Below, in pieces: positions 8,248 to 16,437 of a stretch of DNA of 32,688 bases. The notes beneath the pieces are model-generated. The model saw nothing but the letters and a program-made list of their open reading frames with translations. It was not told the origin of the DNA and did no database searches. This DNA comes from Candidatus Heimdallarchaeota archaeon (lineage in GTDB: Archaea; Asgardarchaeota; Heimdallarchaeia; Hodarchaeales; Hodarchaeaceae), in the NCBI GenBank assembly GCA_020348965.1, contig CP070760.1, positions 2,734,445-2,767,132 of the forward strand. Reading direction: 5' to 3'. The stretch's first letter is position 1. Each line of letters starts with the position of its first letter. The translations under genes were made by a program, and so were the position numbers.

Positions 8248-9111
8248 ATGGCTGATGTAGACTCAGTTGATACTGATGAAGACGAAGATGATGAAGACGA
8301 TTACATACGATTATTCAGTCATAGCGGGCAATTCTTCCTTGAGGAACCTTATATTTACCTGATCAATCCAGATCTTTTTCCTGAGCGGGTGGCTTATATC
8401 CGAGATTTCAAGATGAAAGAAATCTTACCAGATTTCCATGATAAACTCCTCCGTCAGGGTTTGGATTTCCGAATACTCGGTCAAGCAATATATTCAGCCT
8501 CCCGAATTCACAAGAAGAAGGTCAGTCTAGCTATTCAGTATGAGAAAAAACAGGAGGAAAAACTAGCAATTCGAGCTAAAAGGCGAGAATTCCGATTTAA
8601 AATCCCTCTTCATTATTATGTAACTAGAAACCTTTTATCATTAGCAGAATCCGCTAATCCTGAATCTTTTTATGCTGAACTCCTATTGGGACTCCAAGAA
8701 GAAGATGAGAAAAGAAAGCAAGAAAAAGCTAGAGAGGAACAGAAGAAACTAAAAGGGAAGGAAGTTCGAAAACGAAGACGACGACTAGAACTTGCTGATT
8801 TTGAAAGTTTTGACTATGAGCTTGATCTGGACAGAGTGGCTATAGAGGACATTGTAAAGAACACTTTTGAAGTCATAAAAGAGATTGCAAATAAAGATAA
8901 GAACAAGGAAGCCGAATTTTCCAAAGTTGTCAGGCAGATAGAAGGAAGATCTACTTCAGATGAAAAGAGGCGGCTAACCAGGGCGCGAGTTCTAATATCT
9001 TGTCTTTATTTGTTTCGAGACGAACTTATTACTGCCGAACAGGAATTAAATCCCCCCTATGAAATTTATATTCAAGTAGTGAAGAAAAAATCGAAGAAAC
9101 AATCCACTTAA
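8248..9111 (+). CDS. scpA: ScpA-like kleisin of the SMC complex
   Basis: A 287-aa protein directly after smc, with GAGGT seven bases before ATG 8248. The fold plan matches ScpA: after a very acidic start (residues 8-18 almost all Asp/Glu), there is a helical N-terminal domain (INPDLFPERVAYI... DFRILGQAIYSASRIHKKK) that in the family binds the SMC neck. A long charged linker follows (about 150-190, KRKQEKAREEQKK), then a small C-terminal winged helix (VAIEDIVKNTFEVIKEIA to about 275) that binds the other SMC head. Sequence identity to textbook ScpA looks low, so the call rests on domain order, size and position. It would bridge the two SMC heads and recruit the ScpB proteins encoded at 12001-13871. 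Convergent with the next gene. Confidence 0.78.
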   Translation: MADVDSVDTDEDEDDEDDYIRLFSHSGQFFLEEPYIYLINPDLFPERVAYIRDFKMKEILPDFHDKLLRQGLDFRILGQAIYSASRIHKKKVSLAIQYEKKQEEKLAIRAKRREFRFKIPLHYYVTRNLLSLAESANPESFYAELLLGLQEEDEKRKQEKAREEQKKLKGKEVRKRRRRLELADFESFDYELDLDRVAIEDIVKNTFEVIKEIANKDKNKEAEFSKVVRQIEGRSTSDEKRRLTRARVLISCLYLFRDELITAEQELNPPYEIYIQVVKKKSKKQST

Positions 9112-9144
9112 CCTAGAAACTTGAGGGAAGAGAGAAGAAGGAAT

Positions 9145-11547
9145 TTACATTCCTACTTCTGCACGAGTTATCTCTTGTGAGCGAGCCAAGAAATAATCAC
9201 CCAGTACAATTTTTCCCATTAGTGTTACAAATGAATCTGAAAAACTCGCAATGGCAACTGTTTCTCCTTGATCCTCTGTTACACCAATAATTACCTCTTC
9301 TCCGTCTCGATCAGCGGCGACATACTTGTCAACATCTTCGAATCTAGAAATGTCAACGCTGCGAACACGAACATTAGGCTTTAAAAAGAGTTTTTTCAAT
9401 AGATCAATATTCTTGGACGGGTCAATAACTGATACAATATTGATTCTCTGGTGACTCTTTGTTTCTTGTATTAAATCAATTGGGATTTCATCAGTTTGCG
9501 GTATTAATAAGGTCATTCCTCCTTTCATCCTTGAGAACATACCTTTAAAATAGGTTAAAACAGCTTCACGAGATACTATTGGAGCAGTTTGTACTTCAGG
9601 ATGTGGAGTGTCCTTCACCAGAGAGGAAATTTTTTCTAAGGAAAATAAATAATTCTTAAATGCCTCTTCACTTCGCTGTAGAACATCCTTAAATTTCGCT
9701 GAATAATCGGTAAGTTCTGTCTCTAAAGTGGTGATTTCGGCCTGAATACTGGATGATACAAGCTGATTCGTGGCTGATAGTTGGTCTGTAGATGTTTTGT
9801 TAATTTCGTTTACCACAGCTGACATCTTTTCTTTTAGTTTCATTGTTTGAGCTATCAAGTGTTCCGACGTTTTTTCAGCAGATGCTGACATAATTTCGCT
9901 AAATTTGCTATCATAATCACTTAATTGCCCAGTTAGGCCTTCAATAAACTGATTGACTCCTTCTAGAAGAGAAGTATTACCTTGAGTGATTAAAGCTTCC
10001 ATTTCTTTATGATTTACGTTCACAGAAGATTTAAATTCTTCCATCATATTTTTAAAAGTCTCTTTTGCTTGATTTCTTGATGTGGTGAGTTCTGATTGAA
10101 ATTTTGCAAGCTCCTCTTTCATAAAGTTTTCTTGGGGTGCCATTGTCTCCTTAAATTGATCCAAATGTGATTTTATTTCAGTTTTTAACTCTTGAACAAG
10201 CTGAGTTAACTCATTTACTGTTGCCCCACTTATTTCATCACTTGTTCCTTTGGAATTTCTTATCATTTCATCAAGTATGGTATTCATTTCTTCAGTTGTT
10301 TTTGCATGTGTATTTTTAACTTCTTGTGCAAGTCCACCAAATGTAGATTCAGTATTAATAACAACTTTTTGAACATCACTGTCTGTTTGAACCTTTACTG
10401 CTTCAGAGAACTCTCCAAGAGAGGTTTCAACTTGGTTTCTAGCTTCTGTTACCTTTTGGGTGATTGATTCTTGAGTTTGTTTTAGCATATCAACAAGTTG
10501 ATTCTGTGCTGTAATTAACGTATCACTTATTGCCTGCTTAAGATTTTGAGCGCTATTCTCGGTTTTTAAATTGATTTTATCACGTGTAGAGGCGAAGGCT
10601 CCCACTGCTTCATTTTTGCTTGTCTCTAGCTGCTGATGCAAGCTTTCATTAAAAGAATCAAGCGATGCGATTACTTTGGACTTGTTTTCATCTTTTACCC
10701 CTTCGACTATTCGAGCTACTTCAGTTGAAACATGAGTCATTTTAGATGCTAATTTCTCATTCCTCTCATCAATCGATTGAAATAGAGTCTGTCCTGTTTT
10801 GTCCATCGCTTGATGAACATTTTGAATCCCGCTTGTAAGAGAATTTTTTGATTCTGAGAATAAGGATTCGATTTGAGTTACTAAGTCTTGGTTTCGTTGG
10901 GATTCTACCGTTTCTAATTCACTGATCCCCCCTTGGTATTTCTCTAGAAGTTTCTGATTAGTTTCTTGGAAGGTTGTTCCCAATTCATTAGCTTTTTGTT
11001 CAGATAACCCCTTCAGATTTGAAATTAACGATTGGTGGTCACTTTGTTTTGTCTCAATTGTCTTGATAATATCAGTTTTTGTCTGATCAGTTCTTTGTTC
11101 CACCTCAAGAGTGTATCGAGCTATTCTTGCATCAATATCTCCTTCAGCTTTCATCTCAGCCTGATTTAAAGTACTTTGAGCAGCAGCTAAACCATCACTG
11201 ATTTTTTGGGACTCTTCTCGTAATTTTCCGAGAATGACTCCTAATTTTTGAGCAATATGCTCATCGAGTTGAGTTGATAAGGCCTCCATTTGTGAAATAG
11301 TTTTTTCATTTGAAGCCTTTAAATCTTTAAAAGGAAGAATTGAGTGATATCTTGAGGCAATCCCTGGAATCTGATAGACGTATCCTTTTGTTGTTAATCC
11401 TTCAAGGGATTTTATAGTATCAACAGAGGTAAATTCTGTATTCTTGATTATTTCTCCCAGAGAAAGAGGGCCTAAAGCAAGTAATATCACATATACTTTA
11501 CTCTCCTGAAAATCTAGGTCTAAAGACTCGAGTCCAAGACTGGTCAT
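9145..11547 (-). CDS. TrmB-type winged-helix protein with very long coiled coil
   Basis: An 800-aa protein from ATG 11547 (GGAAGTGA just upstream). Residues 1-80 form a TrmB-family winged helix (ESKVYVILLALGPLSLGEI, then a recognition-helix region and KGYVYQIPG wing). Residues of about 80-650 are an unbroken Gln/Thr/Glu-rich helical region with heptad-like pattern (EITTLETELTDYSAKF and similar). Residues of about 655-800 form an alpha/beta domain (VLTYFKGMF, GMTLLIPQ, INIVSVID, VRVRSVDI, DYFLARSQE) like the C-terminal sensor half of TrmB regulators. Ordinary TrmB proteins lack the roughly 570-residue insertion, so this looks like a DNA-binding tether or sensor rather than a simple sugar regulator (inference). 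It lies convergent to the kleisin gene and divergent from scpB, inside the SMC locus. Confidence 0.75.
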   Translation of the reverse strand: MTSLGLESLDLDFQESKVYVILLALGPLSLGEIIKNTEFTSVDTIKSLEGLTTKGYVYQIPGIASRYHSILPFKDLKASNEKTISQMEALSTQLDEHIAQKLGVILGKLREESQKISDGLAAAQSTLNQAEMKAEGDIDARIARYTLEVEQRTDQTKTDIIKTIETKQSDHQSLISNLKGLSEQKANELGTTFQETNQKLLEKYQGGISELETVESQRNQDLVTQIESLFSESKNSLTSGIQNVHQAMDKTGQTLFQSIDERNEKLASKMTHVSTEVARIVEGVKDENKSKVIASLDSFNESLHQQLETSKNEAVGAFASTRDKINLKTENSAQNLKQAISDTLITAQNQLVDMLKQTQESITQKVTEARNQVETSLGEFSEAVKVQTDSDVQKVVINTESTFGGLAQEVKNTHAKTTEEMNTILDEMIRNSKGTSDEISGATVNELTQLVQELKTEIKSHLDQFKETMAPQENFMKEELAKFQSELTTSRNQAKETFKNMMEEFKSSVNVNHKEMEALITQGNTSLLEGVNQFIEGLTGQLSDYDSKFSEIMSASAEKTSEHLIAQTMKLKEKMSAVVNEINKTSTDQLSATNQLVSSSIQAEITTLETELTDYSAKFKDVLQRSEEAFKNYLFSLEKISSLVKDTPHPEVQTAPIVSREAVLTYFKGMFSRMKGGMTLLIPQTDEIPIDLIQETKSHQRINIVSVIDPSKNIDLLKKLFLKPNVRVRSVDISRFEDVDKYVAADRDGEEVIIGVTEDQGETVAIASFSDSFVTLMGKIVLGDYFLARSQEITRAEVGM

Positions 11548-11685
11548 TATTTCACTTCCAATATAAATTCAATTAAACGATTTCTTACACTTTTAAATTA
11601 TAGTATAGTTCTTGTAAATTAAGGTTTTCTTTCGACAGGATAAAATTTAATGATATGTGTGTACTTTCCTTTCTAAATTTTCTGA

Positions 11686-12000
11686 ATTGATCGTCATCAC
11701 AAGTATTTTATTCAGATTGATCCGACAAAATACTCAAAATACCATCATCATGGGATTTATAGTCGAATAAACTTTGTAACAGATATCATAACAACATTAA
11801 GAGATCCAAAGTTAAAAATCAAGAATATAGCAAAAAAGGCTGTCTAGATAAATTCATTGAGCTCTTATCCTCATTTTCTTGGAAATCCAGAAGTAGAGAT
11901 TATCTGAAAAAATATGGAGCTAAATTAAAAAATCAATATAAGGGATTGGTTCCTTGGCTTAAACGAATGATAATCATCAGTTTTGATCCCGGGTCTACCA
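11686..12000 (+). pseudogene. Possible broken gene in the 450-bp gap before scpB
   Basis: The gap 11548-12000 has no intact gene. Two overlapping plus-strand frames look protein-like. Frame A, 11686-11847, has no start codon and reads FIQIDPTKYSKYHHHGIYSR and DIITTLRDPKLK before TAG. Frame B, open 11763-12011, reads LDKFIELLSSFSWKSRSRDY and KNQYKGLVPWLKR. One frameshift near 11840 would join them into a product of about 100 residues. Neither has an upstream ATG with a ribosome site. This could be a gene remnant (for example of a mobile element) or chance. The gap also holds the divergent promoters for the TrmB-like gene and scpB, none of which I can place with confidence. Confidence 0.25.
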
Positions 12001-12561
12001 ATGGACATTAAAGCATTAAAAGAAAAAAATGTGATAGAGGCTGCATTATACCTGTACGACCGACCAATGAGCTTTGGAGAGCTAGCTGAACTTGTACAGA
12101 AAAGTGAGGGTGTTGTAGAAAGGCTTATTGAGAAGATTCGCGATGAACATCTTGATCAAAACACAGCTTACTCAATTGTTGATGTCGAAGAGGGACTTGT
12201 CCAACTGAGGTTGCGTGAAGAAGTAGCGGCTCAACTACACTGGCCCTTTATTCAGCGATCTGAAGTACCTCGTCACTTATTGAAAGTACTTAGCTTGGCA
12301 TCTTTCAAAGAATATGTATTAGAGGAACAGGTAACGCCAAGTAAACTACAAAAAATTCTTGGAAAACGAGTTAAAGAGGATTTAGAAGAATTAAAAGCAA
12401 TGAATTTGATCAATATAACTCCAAAGGGGAAAAAAAATATAATAAACGTAACAGAGGATTTTTTACAGTTGTTCAAATTGCCAATGGAATTTGAAAAGAT
12501 AAAAATCGCCATACAAACTGGTTTAAGAGAATATGCGCTTCGAGAACTCCAATATGAATAA
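12001..12561 (+). CDS. scpB: ScpB-like winged-helix subunit of the SMC complex (first copy)
   Basis: A 186-aa protein with the two-winged-helix plan of ScpB, which dimerises and binds the kleisin linker to regulate the SMC ring. The first winged helix spans residues of about 1-85 (VIEAALYLYDRPMSFGELAELV, then GLVQLRLR wing). The second spans about 90-165 (LLKVLSLASF, VTPSKLQKILG, DLEELKAMNLI, and the family-typical INVTEDFLQLFKLP ending). ATG 12001 is chosen because the domain begins there; an in-frame TTG at 11983 adds MIPGLP. Neither has a visible ribosome site. The next ScpB-like gene starts 17 bp downstream, so the two are co-transcribed. It belongs functionally with smc and scpA at 4634-9111. 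Confidence 0.85.
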   Translation: MDIKALKEKNVIEAALYLYDRPMSFGELAELVQKSEGVVERLIEKIRDEHLDQNTAYSIVDVEEGLVQLRLREEVAAQLHWPFIQRSEVPRHLLKVLSLASFKEYVLEEQVTPSKLQKILGKRVKEDLEELKAMNLINITPKGKKNIINVTEDFLQLFKLPMEFEKIKIAIQTGLREYALRELQYE

Positions 12562-12578
12562 CAATACGTTGATGACCT

Positions 12579-13871
12579 ATGTTCAGACTCTTTAGACGTC
12601 GTAAGAAGGACAAAAAAATCGAAAAAGTGATAGAGGAAAAATCAGATACCGTGGAACCTGAACTATCTCCTATTTCTGAGACATCAGCAATCTCTCCAGA
12701 AGAATCTCAGGTTGATACAATAATAGATTCTCCCGCTGAAATCCCTTTTGAAGAAAGATTTGCTGGAATTCCAAAAGTAATTACAGATACAATCTCAGAA
12801 GATTTTGATGTAATAGAACCAATTCAAGACTTTGTTCCCTTTGCTCAGACAATTGTTGAAAACGAGGTTACCATTAACAGCTTCATTTCTCCTGAACTAT
12901 TTATAGAATCCGTTGATTCTAAACCAGGCAGTTATGATTCTTCAGTAGTGAGCCCTTTAGCCGAACTCCCTCCAATTTCTCTTGATGAAAGAATTGAAGG
13001 GGCTTTATTTTCTGTTGGAAGACCGATTCATGCAATAGAACTCATAGAGGGATTACAGGAAGAATCTCCTCTTGTCAAACGAACACTACGAAAGCTTTCT
13101 AGACGAAGGAAAAAGAGCTCACCAATAGTAATTGAAGAAATATCTAAGGATAGATGGGTTCTTCAATTAAATCCCATTTATCATGAGTTTTTCGATTCAT
13201 TAACTCCATCTAAATTTATGTCAGTAGAAGAACGTCGAATTTTAACAGAAATCGCCTATAGACAACCAATCTCATTAGGTATGTTGAAGAAAATTATCCG
13301 AAAAATAGGGCCAGTAAAAATTACAGAAGTATGTAAACAACTCGAAGAAAATGGTTATGTCACTAGCGAAAAACGGGCGAGGTCACTGGTATATTCTACA
13401 CTACCGAAATTCGCTCAAGATTTCGGATTTGATGATGAAAGTCGTCGTCTAAAACTCCAAATGTTATGGCGTTTGAAACGTTTGTCAGGATTTGATGATG
13501 GTAGTGAGGAAGAAGAACTCCCTGAAGAGCTGGAATCTGAACTAGATGAACAACCAACAGAAACACCCCCCGAAGACGAAGCACCTGAACTCCCAGTCGA
13601 AGCACCTCCTGATGAACCCGAGACCGAACCACCCGAACCCCCAATCGAAGCACCTCCTGATGAACCCGAGACCGAACCACCCGAACCCCCAATCGAAGCA
13701 CCTCCTGATGAACCCGAGACTGAACCGCCTGAACCCCCAATCGAAGCACCTCCCGATGAACCCGAGACTGAACCGCCTGAACCTCCAATCGAAGCACCTC
13801 CCGATGAACCCGAGACCGAACCAGCCGAACCCCCAGTTGAAGATCTCCCCGATGAACCCGAAGCTAATTAA
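12579..13871 (+). CDS. Second ScpB-like protein with Pro/Glu repeat tail
   Basis: A 430-aa protein in three parts. Residues 1-135 are acidic and low complexity after a basic start (MFRLFRRRKKDKK). Residues of about 136-300 repeat the ScpB layout: SLDERIEGALFSVGRPIHAIELIEGL as the first winged helix with a WVLQLN wing, then KFMSVEERRILTEIAYRQPI, a recognition helix and ENGYVTSEKRARSLVYS as the second. Residues of about 310-430 are acidic and proline-rich, built of 16-residue repeats. The core is diverged from the copy upstream and has a more basic linker (RRRKKSS). A ScpB1-ScpB2 heterodimer on the kleisin is a reasonable inference. The tail is probably disordered and could be a spacer or a docking region for proline-binding partners. 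Confidence 0.75.
   Translation: MFRLFRRRKKDKKIEKVIEEKSDTVEPELSPISETSAISPEESQVDTIIDSPAEIPFEERFAGIPKVITDTISEDFDVIEPIQDFVPFAQTIVENEVTINSFISPELFIESVDSKPGSYDSSVVSPLAELPPISLDERIEGALFSVGRPIHAIELIEGLQEESPLVKRTLRKLSRRRKKSSPIVIEEISKDRWVLQLNPIYHEFFDSLTPSKFMSVEERRILTEIAYRQPISLGMLKKIIRKIGPVKITEVCKQLEENGYVTSEKRARSLVYSTLPKFAQDFGFDDESRRLKLQMLWRLKRLSGFDDGSEEEELPEELESELDEQPTETPPEDEAPELPVEAPPDEPETEPPEPPIEAPPDEPETEPPEPPIEAPPDEPETEPPEPPIEAPPDEPETEPPEPPIEAPPDEPETEPAEPPVEDLPDEPEAN
13599..13868 (+). repeat. In-frame 48-bp tandem repeats (16-residue Pro/Glu units)
   Basis: Units start at 13599, 13647, 13695, 13743, 13791 and (decayed, partial) 13839, at an exact 48-bp period. Each encodes APPDEPETEPPEPPIE or a close variant. 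Copies differ mostly at third positions (ccacccgaa/ccgcctgaa), consistent with recent slippage or conversion. The long open frames on other strands here are by-products of the repeat. Confidence 0.97.
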
Positions 13872-13908
13872 CCTAAAGAGTAAAAAGTTTTAGAAACCAA
13901 TGTTAGTT

Positions 13909-14442
13909 TTAATACGGATTTTCTTCTAAGAACAGAAGGTACCGTTCAATTAACTCTTTATAAATTTGAGGAATTATATCTCCGCCGAGCTTAGCAGAAC
14001 ATTCGTAGAAGGGAACTCCTAATTTTTCTGCAAATGTACTCGCTTCCTCTTTGCTCACACTGCGTGATTCATCTAAATCTGACTTATTTCCAATAATTGT
14101 AATGAAAGTCTCTTCTCCCACTATACTTTTAAAATCAGCAATCCAACGATCTAATTCTTCAAAAGTCTCTTTTCGGGTTATATCATAAACAACGATGCAT
14201 CCAAATGCCCCCTGATAATATGCGGGACGTATTTTACCAAAAAATTCCTGTCCAGCTGTATCTATTAAGAGTAGCTTGATTTGGTGATCTTGGACGATTA
14301 AACGCTTCGTTGTAATATCGACCCCAATAGTTGGTATGTAATCATGAGAAAACTTATTCTCCGCGTACCTACGAATGAGGCTCGTCTTCCCGACCTGGTA
14401 ACTACCGGTAGAACATATTTTAAGAATCCATTCGTCTGACAT
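13909..14442 (-). CDS. Rab-like small GTPase with canonical motifs
   Basis: A 177-aa GTPase with unusually eukaryote-like Rab motifs: G1 GSYQVGKTS (residues 13-21), switch I DYIPTIGVD with Thr at 38, G3 DTAGQEFF with the catalytic Gln at 65, G4 NKSD (119-122) and G5 ECSAK (147-151). The WILKICSTGS start and the acidic end LEENPY contain no C-terminal Cys, so the geranylgeranyl tail of true Rabs is absent. The active site looks fully competent. An AGAGGT ribosome site lies close to ATG 14442. It is a close paralogue of the gene at 14705-15244 (shared YQVGKTSLIRRYAE and VDITTKR), so a tandem duplication is clear. It would act as a cytosolic GTP switch; regulators and effectors are unknown. Confidence 0.95.
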   Translation of the reverse strand: MSDEWILKICSTGSYQVGKTSLIRRYAENKFSHDYIPTIGVDITTKRLIVQDHQIKLLLIDTAGQEFFGKIRPAYYQGAFGCIVVYDITRKETFEELDRWIADFKSIVGEETFITIIGNKSDLDESRSVSKEEASTFAEKLGVPFYECSAKLGGDIIPQIYKELIERYLLFLEENPY

Positions 14443-14704
14443 TTACCTCTGTCCTGCATGATTGGAAGGAATTCTGGATAGTATAATTAAGGAATGTTCT
14501 AATGATGATATTTGGTAGACTTCCTTCGAGTTTTATATTATCTTGTATCATCCTAATTTTATCTTCCTACAGTAACATTGTTTTGGTTTTTCTAAATAAA
14601 TCAATTCATTTTTTGAAAAATGGAACTCTAAAGAGAAATGAGTCCGAGATAAGCATTGAGAAGAAGGTATTCACAATCCCCTCATCTCCAATGAGAATTT
14701 TTTC

Positions 14705-15244
14705 TTAAAAGATTTCTAATTTTTGGAGATGTTCTAAATACTTTCGAGTGAGATGTTCATAGATTTCAGGAATCACAGGGGTTCCTAATTTTGCAGATGT
14801 TTCAAAAAATGGGAACCCAAATTTATCAGCTAGAGCTTTTCCTTCGGTTGACGAAACACATCTAAGATCGGTTAGATCAATCTTATTTCCTACTATAGCA
14901 ATTGCTGCTTCCTCACCTGCAACACTGCGGAAATCAGTAATCCACCTCTCAAGATCTTCAAATGTCTCCAATCTAGTGATATCATAGACTATGATGCAAG
15001 AAAAAGCACCTTCAAAATAGGTTTTACGAATTCTCCCAAAATATTCCTCACCAGCAGTATCGACTAAGACAAGCTTAACATTTTGGTTATCAACAGTGAT
15101 TCGCTTCGTAGTAATATCTACTCCGATTGTTGGTAAATAATCTTGGATAAACTTTCCCTCAGCATACCTACGGATGAGACTCGTCTTTCCAACTTGATAC
15201 GAGCCAGCAGAACAAATTTTTAGAACCCATTCATTCCGTTGCAT
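14705..15244 (-). CDS. Rab-like small GTPase, paralogue with Glu at the Gln61 site
   Basis: A 179-aa GTPase: G1 GSYQVGKTS, switch I DYLPTIGVD, G3 DTAGEEYF with Glu66 where its sister has Gln, G4 NKID and G5 ETSAK. It is closely similar to the neighbour at 13909-14442 over the whole length, especially up to switch I and in the ITDFRSV/IADFKSI region. The Glu replacement is expected to alter, not necessarily abolish, hydrolysis (inference from Ras-family enzymology). It ends LQKLEIF with no prenylation Cys. Starts at ATG 15244 with only a weak GGGGT upstream. It is 262 bp upstream of the sister gene on the same strand, so each may have its own promoter. Confidence 0.95.
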   Translation of the reverse strand: MQRNEWVLKICSAGSYQVGKTSLIRRYAEGKFIQDYLPTIGVDITTKRITVDNQNVKLVLVDTAGEEYFGRIRKTYFEGAFSCIIVYDITRLETFEDLERWITDFRSVAGEEAAIAIVGNKIDLTDLRCVSSTEGKALADKFGFPFFETSAKLGTPVIPEIYEHLTRKYLEHLQKLEIF

Positions 15245-15488
15245 TTATTTGTACCCCAAATCACACACTTAAGTGGAGGTTTTCTTCAACCAATTATTGT
15301 AATATTGTTTTTTAAGCGAATTTTGAATTTTAAGTCTATTCATTCTCTTCTTTTTTTTGGTTTTATTTACATCTTTCCTAATGACTCGATTCGAATAATT
15401 CATTTCACCATTGTTAAGCAAGTTAATTTTTAACTGACGCAAAATCACGTAAATCGCCTAGAAACTCAAATAGTTAGATGTATTTGAC

Positions 15489-15495
15489 TATAAAT
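15489..15495 (+). promoter_or_regulatory. TATA-like box before the por operon
   Basis: TATAAAT lies 21-27 bases before the likely TTG start of porG, near the spacing of an archaeal TATA box to a start site. That would place transcription almost at the start codon, which conflicts with the GGAG between them, so it is tentative. The rest of the 270-bp divergent gap (15245-15515) is very AT-rich with a T8 run at 15351-15358. Confidence 0.3.
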
Positions 15496-15500
15496 GACTA

Positions 15501-15504
15501 GGAG
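15501..15504 (+). promoter_or_regulatory. Ribosome binding site for porG
   Basis: GGAG within AGGAGA lies 11 bases before the TTG at 15516 but only two bases before the in-frame GTG at 15507. This favours the TTG start, giving the N-terminus MATEIIDIRLHG. Confidence 0.45.
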
Positions 15505-15515
15505 ATGTGCTTGTT

Positions 15516-16088
15516 TTGGCAACAGAAATTATTGATATTCGATTACATGGGAGAGGCGGACAAGGCGTGATGACCAGTAGCTATTTAATCGCTGAAGCTG
15601 CCCTTCTTGAAGATAAGTATGTTCATGCCTTTCCCTCTTTTGGACCAGAACGTTCAGGCGCCCCCATCGCTGCGTTTGCACGAGTCAGTGAATCACGGTT
15701 CTATGTAAAAACTGAAATTTATAAACCAGACATTGTGATTGTACAGGATCCCACATTATTGGGTCAAGTGGATGTTCTTTCAGGTCTTAAGGAAGGTGGA
15801 CTCGTCATCATCAATACGGATGATCCGAATTCCGAAGGAGTTGTTAACATTAAAAAATCCCGCTCTGATGCTCAATTTGCGACAGTAGATGCAACCAAGA
15901 TCGCTGCAGAAGAAATTGGAATTAAACAAACGAACACGGCAATTCTTGGAGCGCTGGTTAATCTCACAAACAGCAGTATCATAACACTTGACTCAATTAA
16001 GAAAGCAATAATGGCCCGATTCCGAGAAGAACCAGCCAAGAAAAATATAAACGCTGTAGATCGTTCTTTTAACGAGGTGAGTAAATAA
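15516..16088 (+). CDS. porG: 2-oxoacid:ferredoxin oxidoreductase gamma subunit
   Basis: A 190-aa (TTG 15516) gamma subunit of the pyruvate/2-oxoacid:ferredoxin oxidoreductase, which oxidatively decarboxylates a 2-oxoacid to acyl-CoA with ferredoxin as acceptor, or runs in reverse. Family signatures: RLHGRGGQGVMTSS near the start, FPSFGPERSGAP, and the IVQDPTLL segment, ending in the helical domain of this family. An in-frame GTG at 15507 would add MLV. It is the first gene of G-D-A-B, the common archaeal order, and its stop overlaps the porD start by one base. Confidence 0.95.
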   Translation: MATEIIDIRLHGRGGQGVMTSSYLIAEAALLEDKYVHAFPSFGPERSGAPIAAFARVSESRFYVKTEIYKPDIVIVQDPTLLGQVDVLSGLKEGGLVIINTDDPNSEGVVNIKKSRSDAQFATVDATKIAAEEIGIKQTNTAILGALVNLTNSSIITLDSIKKAIMARFREEPAKKNINAVDRSFNEVSK

Positions 16089-16435
16089 TGCCTATTCTTC
16101 CAACAGATGTTTCAGATGAAGAATTCAAATTATGGATAAAAGAAAAATGGGGTTATAAAAAACTCCCTATGGCTGGCAGCGCACCTCCAGGAAGTGCAAA
16201 ATTCTTCAGGACTGGTGATTGGGCTGCTCAACGCCCTATTTTAATCAAAGATAATTGCATTTCGTGTCTAGAATGTTATTTCTTCTGTCCTGATAGTGCT
16301 ATCACGATGGAAACTGGTGAGGACGGTAAAAAACGTCCAAAATTTGATTATTTCTACTGCAAAGGCTGTGGTGTCTGTGCAAATGAATGTCCAGGTAGAA
16401 AGGGCAACAAGGCTATAATTATGGAGGATCTCTGA
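16088..16435 (+). CDS. porD: 2-oxoacid:ferredoxin oxidoreductase delta (ferredoxin) subunit
   Basis: A 115-aa protein with two 4Fe-4S motifs: CISCLECYFFCP (CxxCxxCxxxCP) and CKGCGVCANECPG. It passes electrons from the TPP centre of PorB to free ferredoxin. The N-terminal 55 residues (KEKWGYKKLPMAGSAPPG) are the usual leader that packs on the complex. GAGGTGA at 16074-16080, seven bases before ATG 16088, lies inside porG, so translation is coupled. Confidence 0.96.
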   Translation: MPILPTDVSDEEFKLWIKEKWGYKKLPMAGSAPPGSAKFFRTGDWAAQRPILIKDNCISCLECYFFCPDSAITMETGEDGKKRPKFDYFYCKGCGVCANECPGRKGNKAIIMEDL

Positions 16436-16437
16436 AA

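Noticed and set aside
13396-13893. Long open frames opposite and in another frame to the second ScpB tail
   Set aside because: They exist only because the 48-bp repeat has no stops in those frames; the products are low-complexity (VHQEVLRLGV, NQPNPQ type).
14502-14708. 68-codon plus-strand frame between the two Rab-like genes with an AAGGA upstream
   Set aside because: It lies in the promoter region of the minus-strand gene, reads as low-complexity hydrophobic text and overlaps the end of the neighbouring gene. Conservation would be needed to accept it.
15239-15433. 64-codon plus-strand frame in the gap before porG
   Set aside because: It begins inside the GTPase start region, is F/I-rich from T-rich DNA and has no ribosome site.
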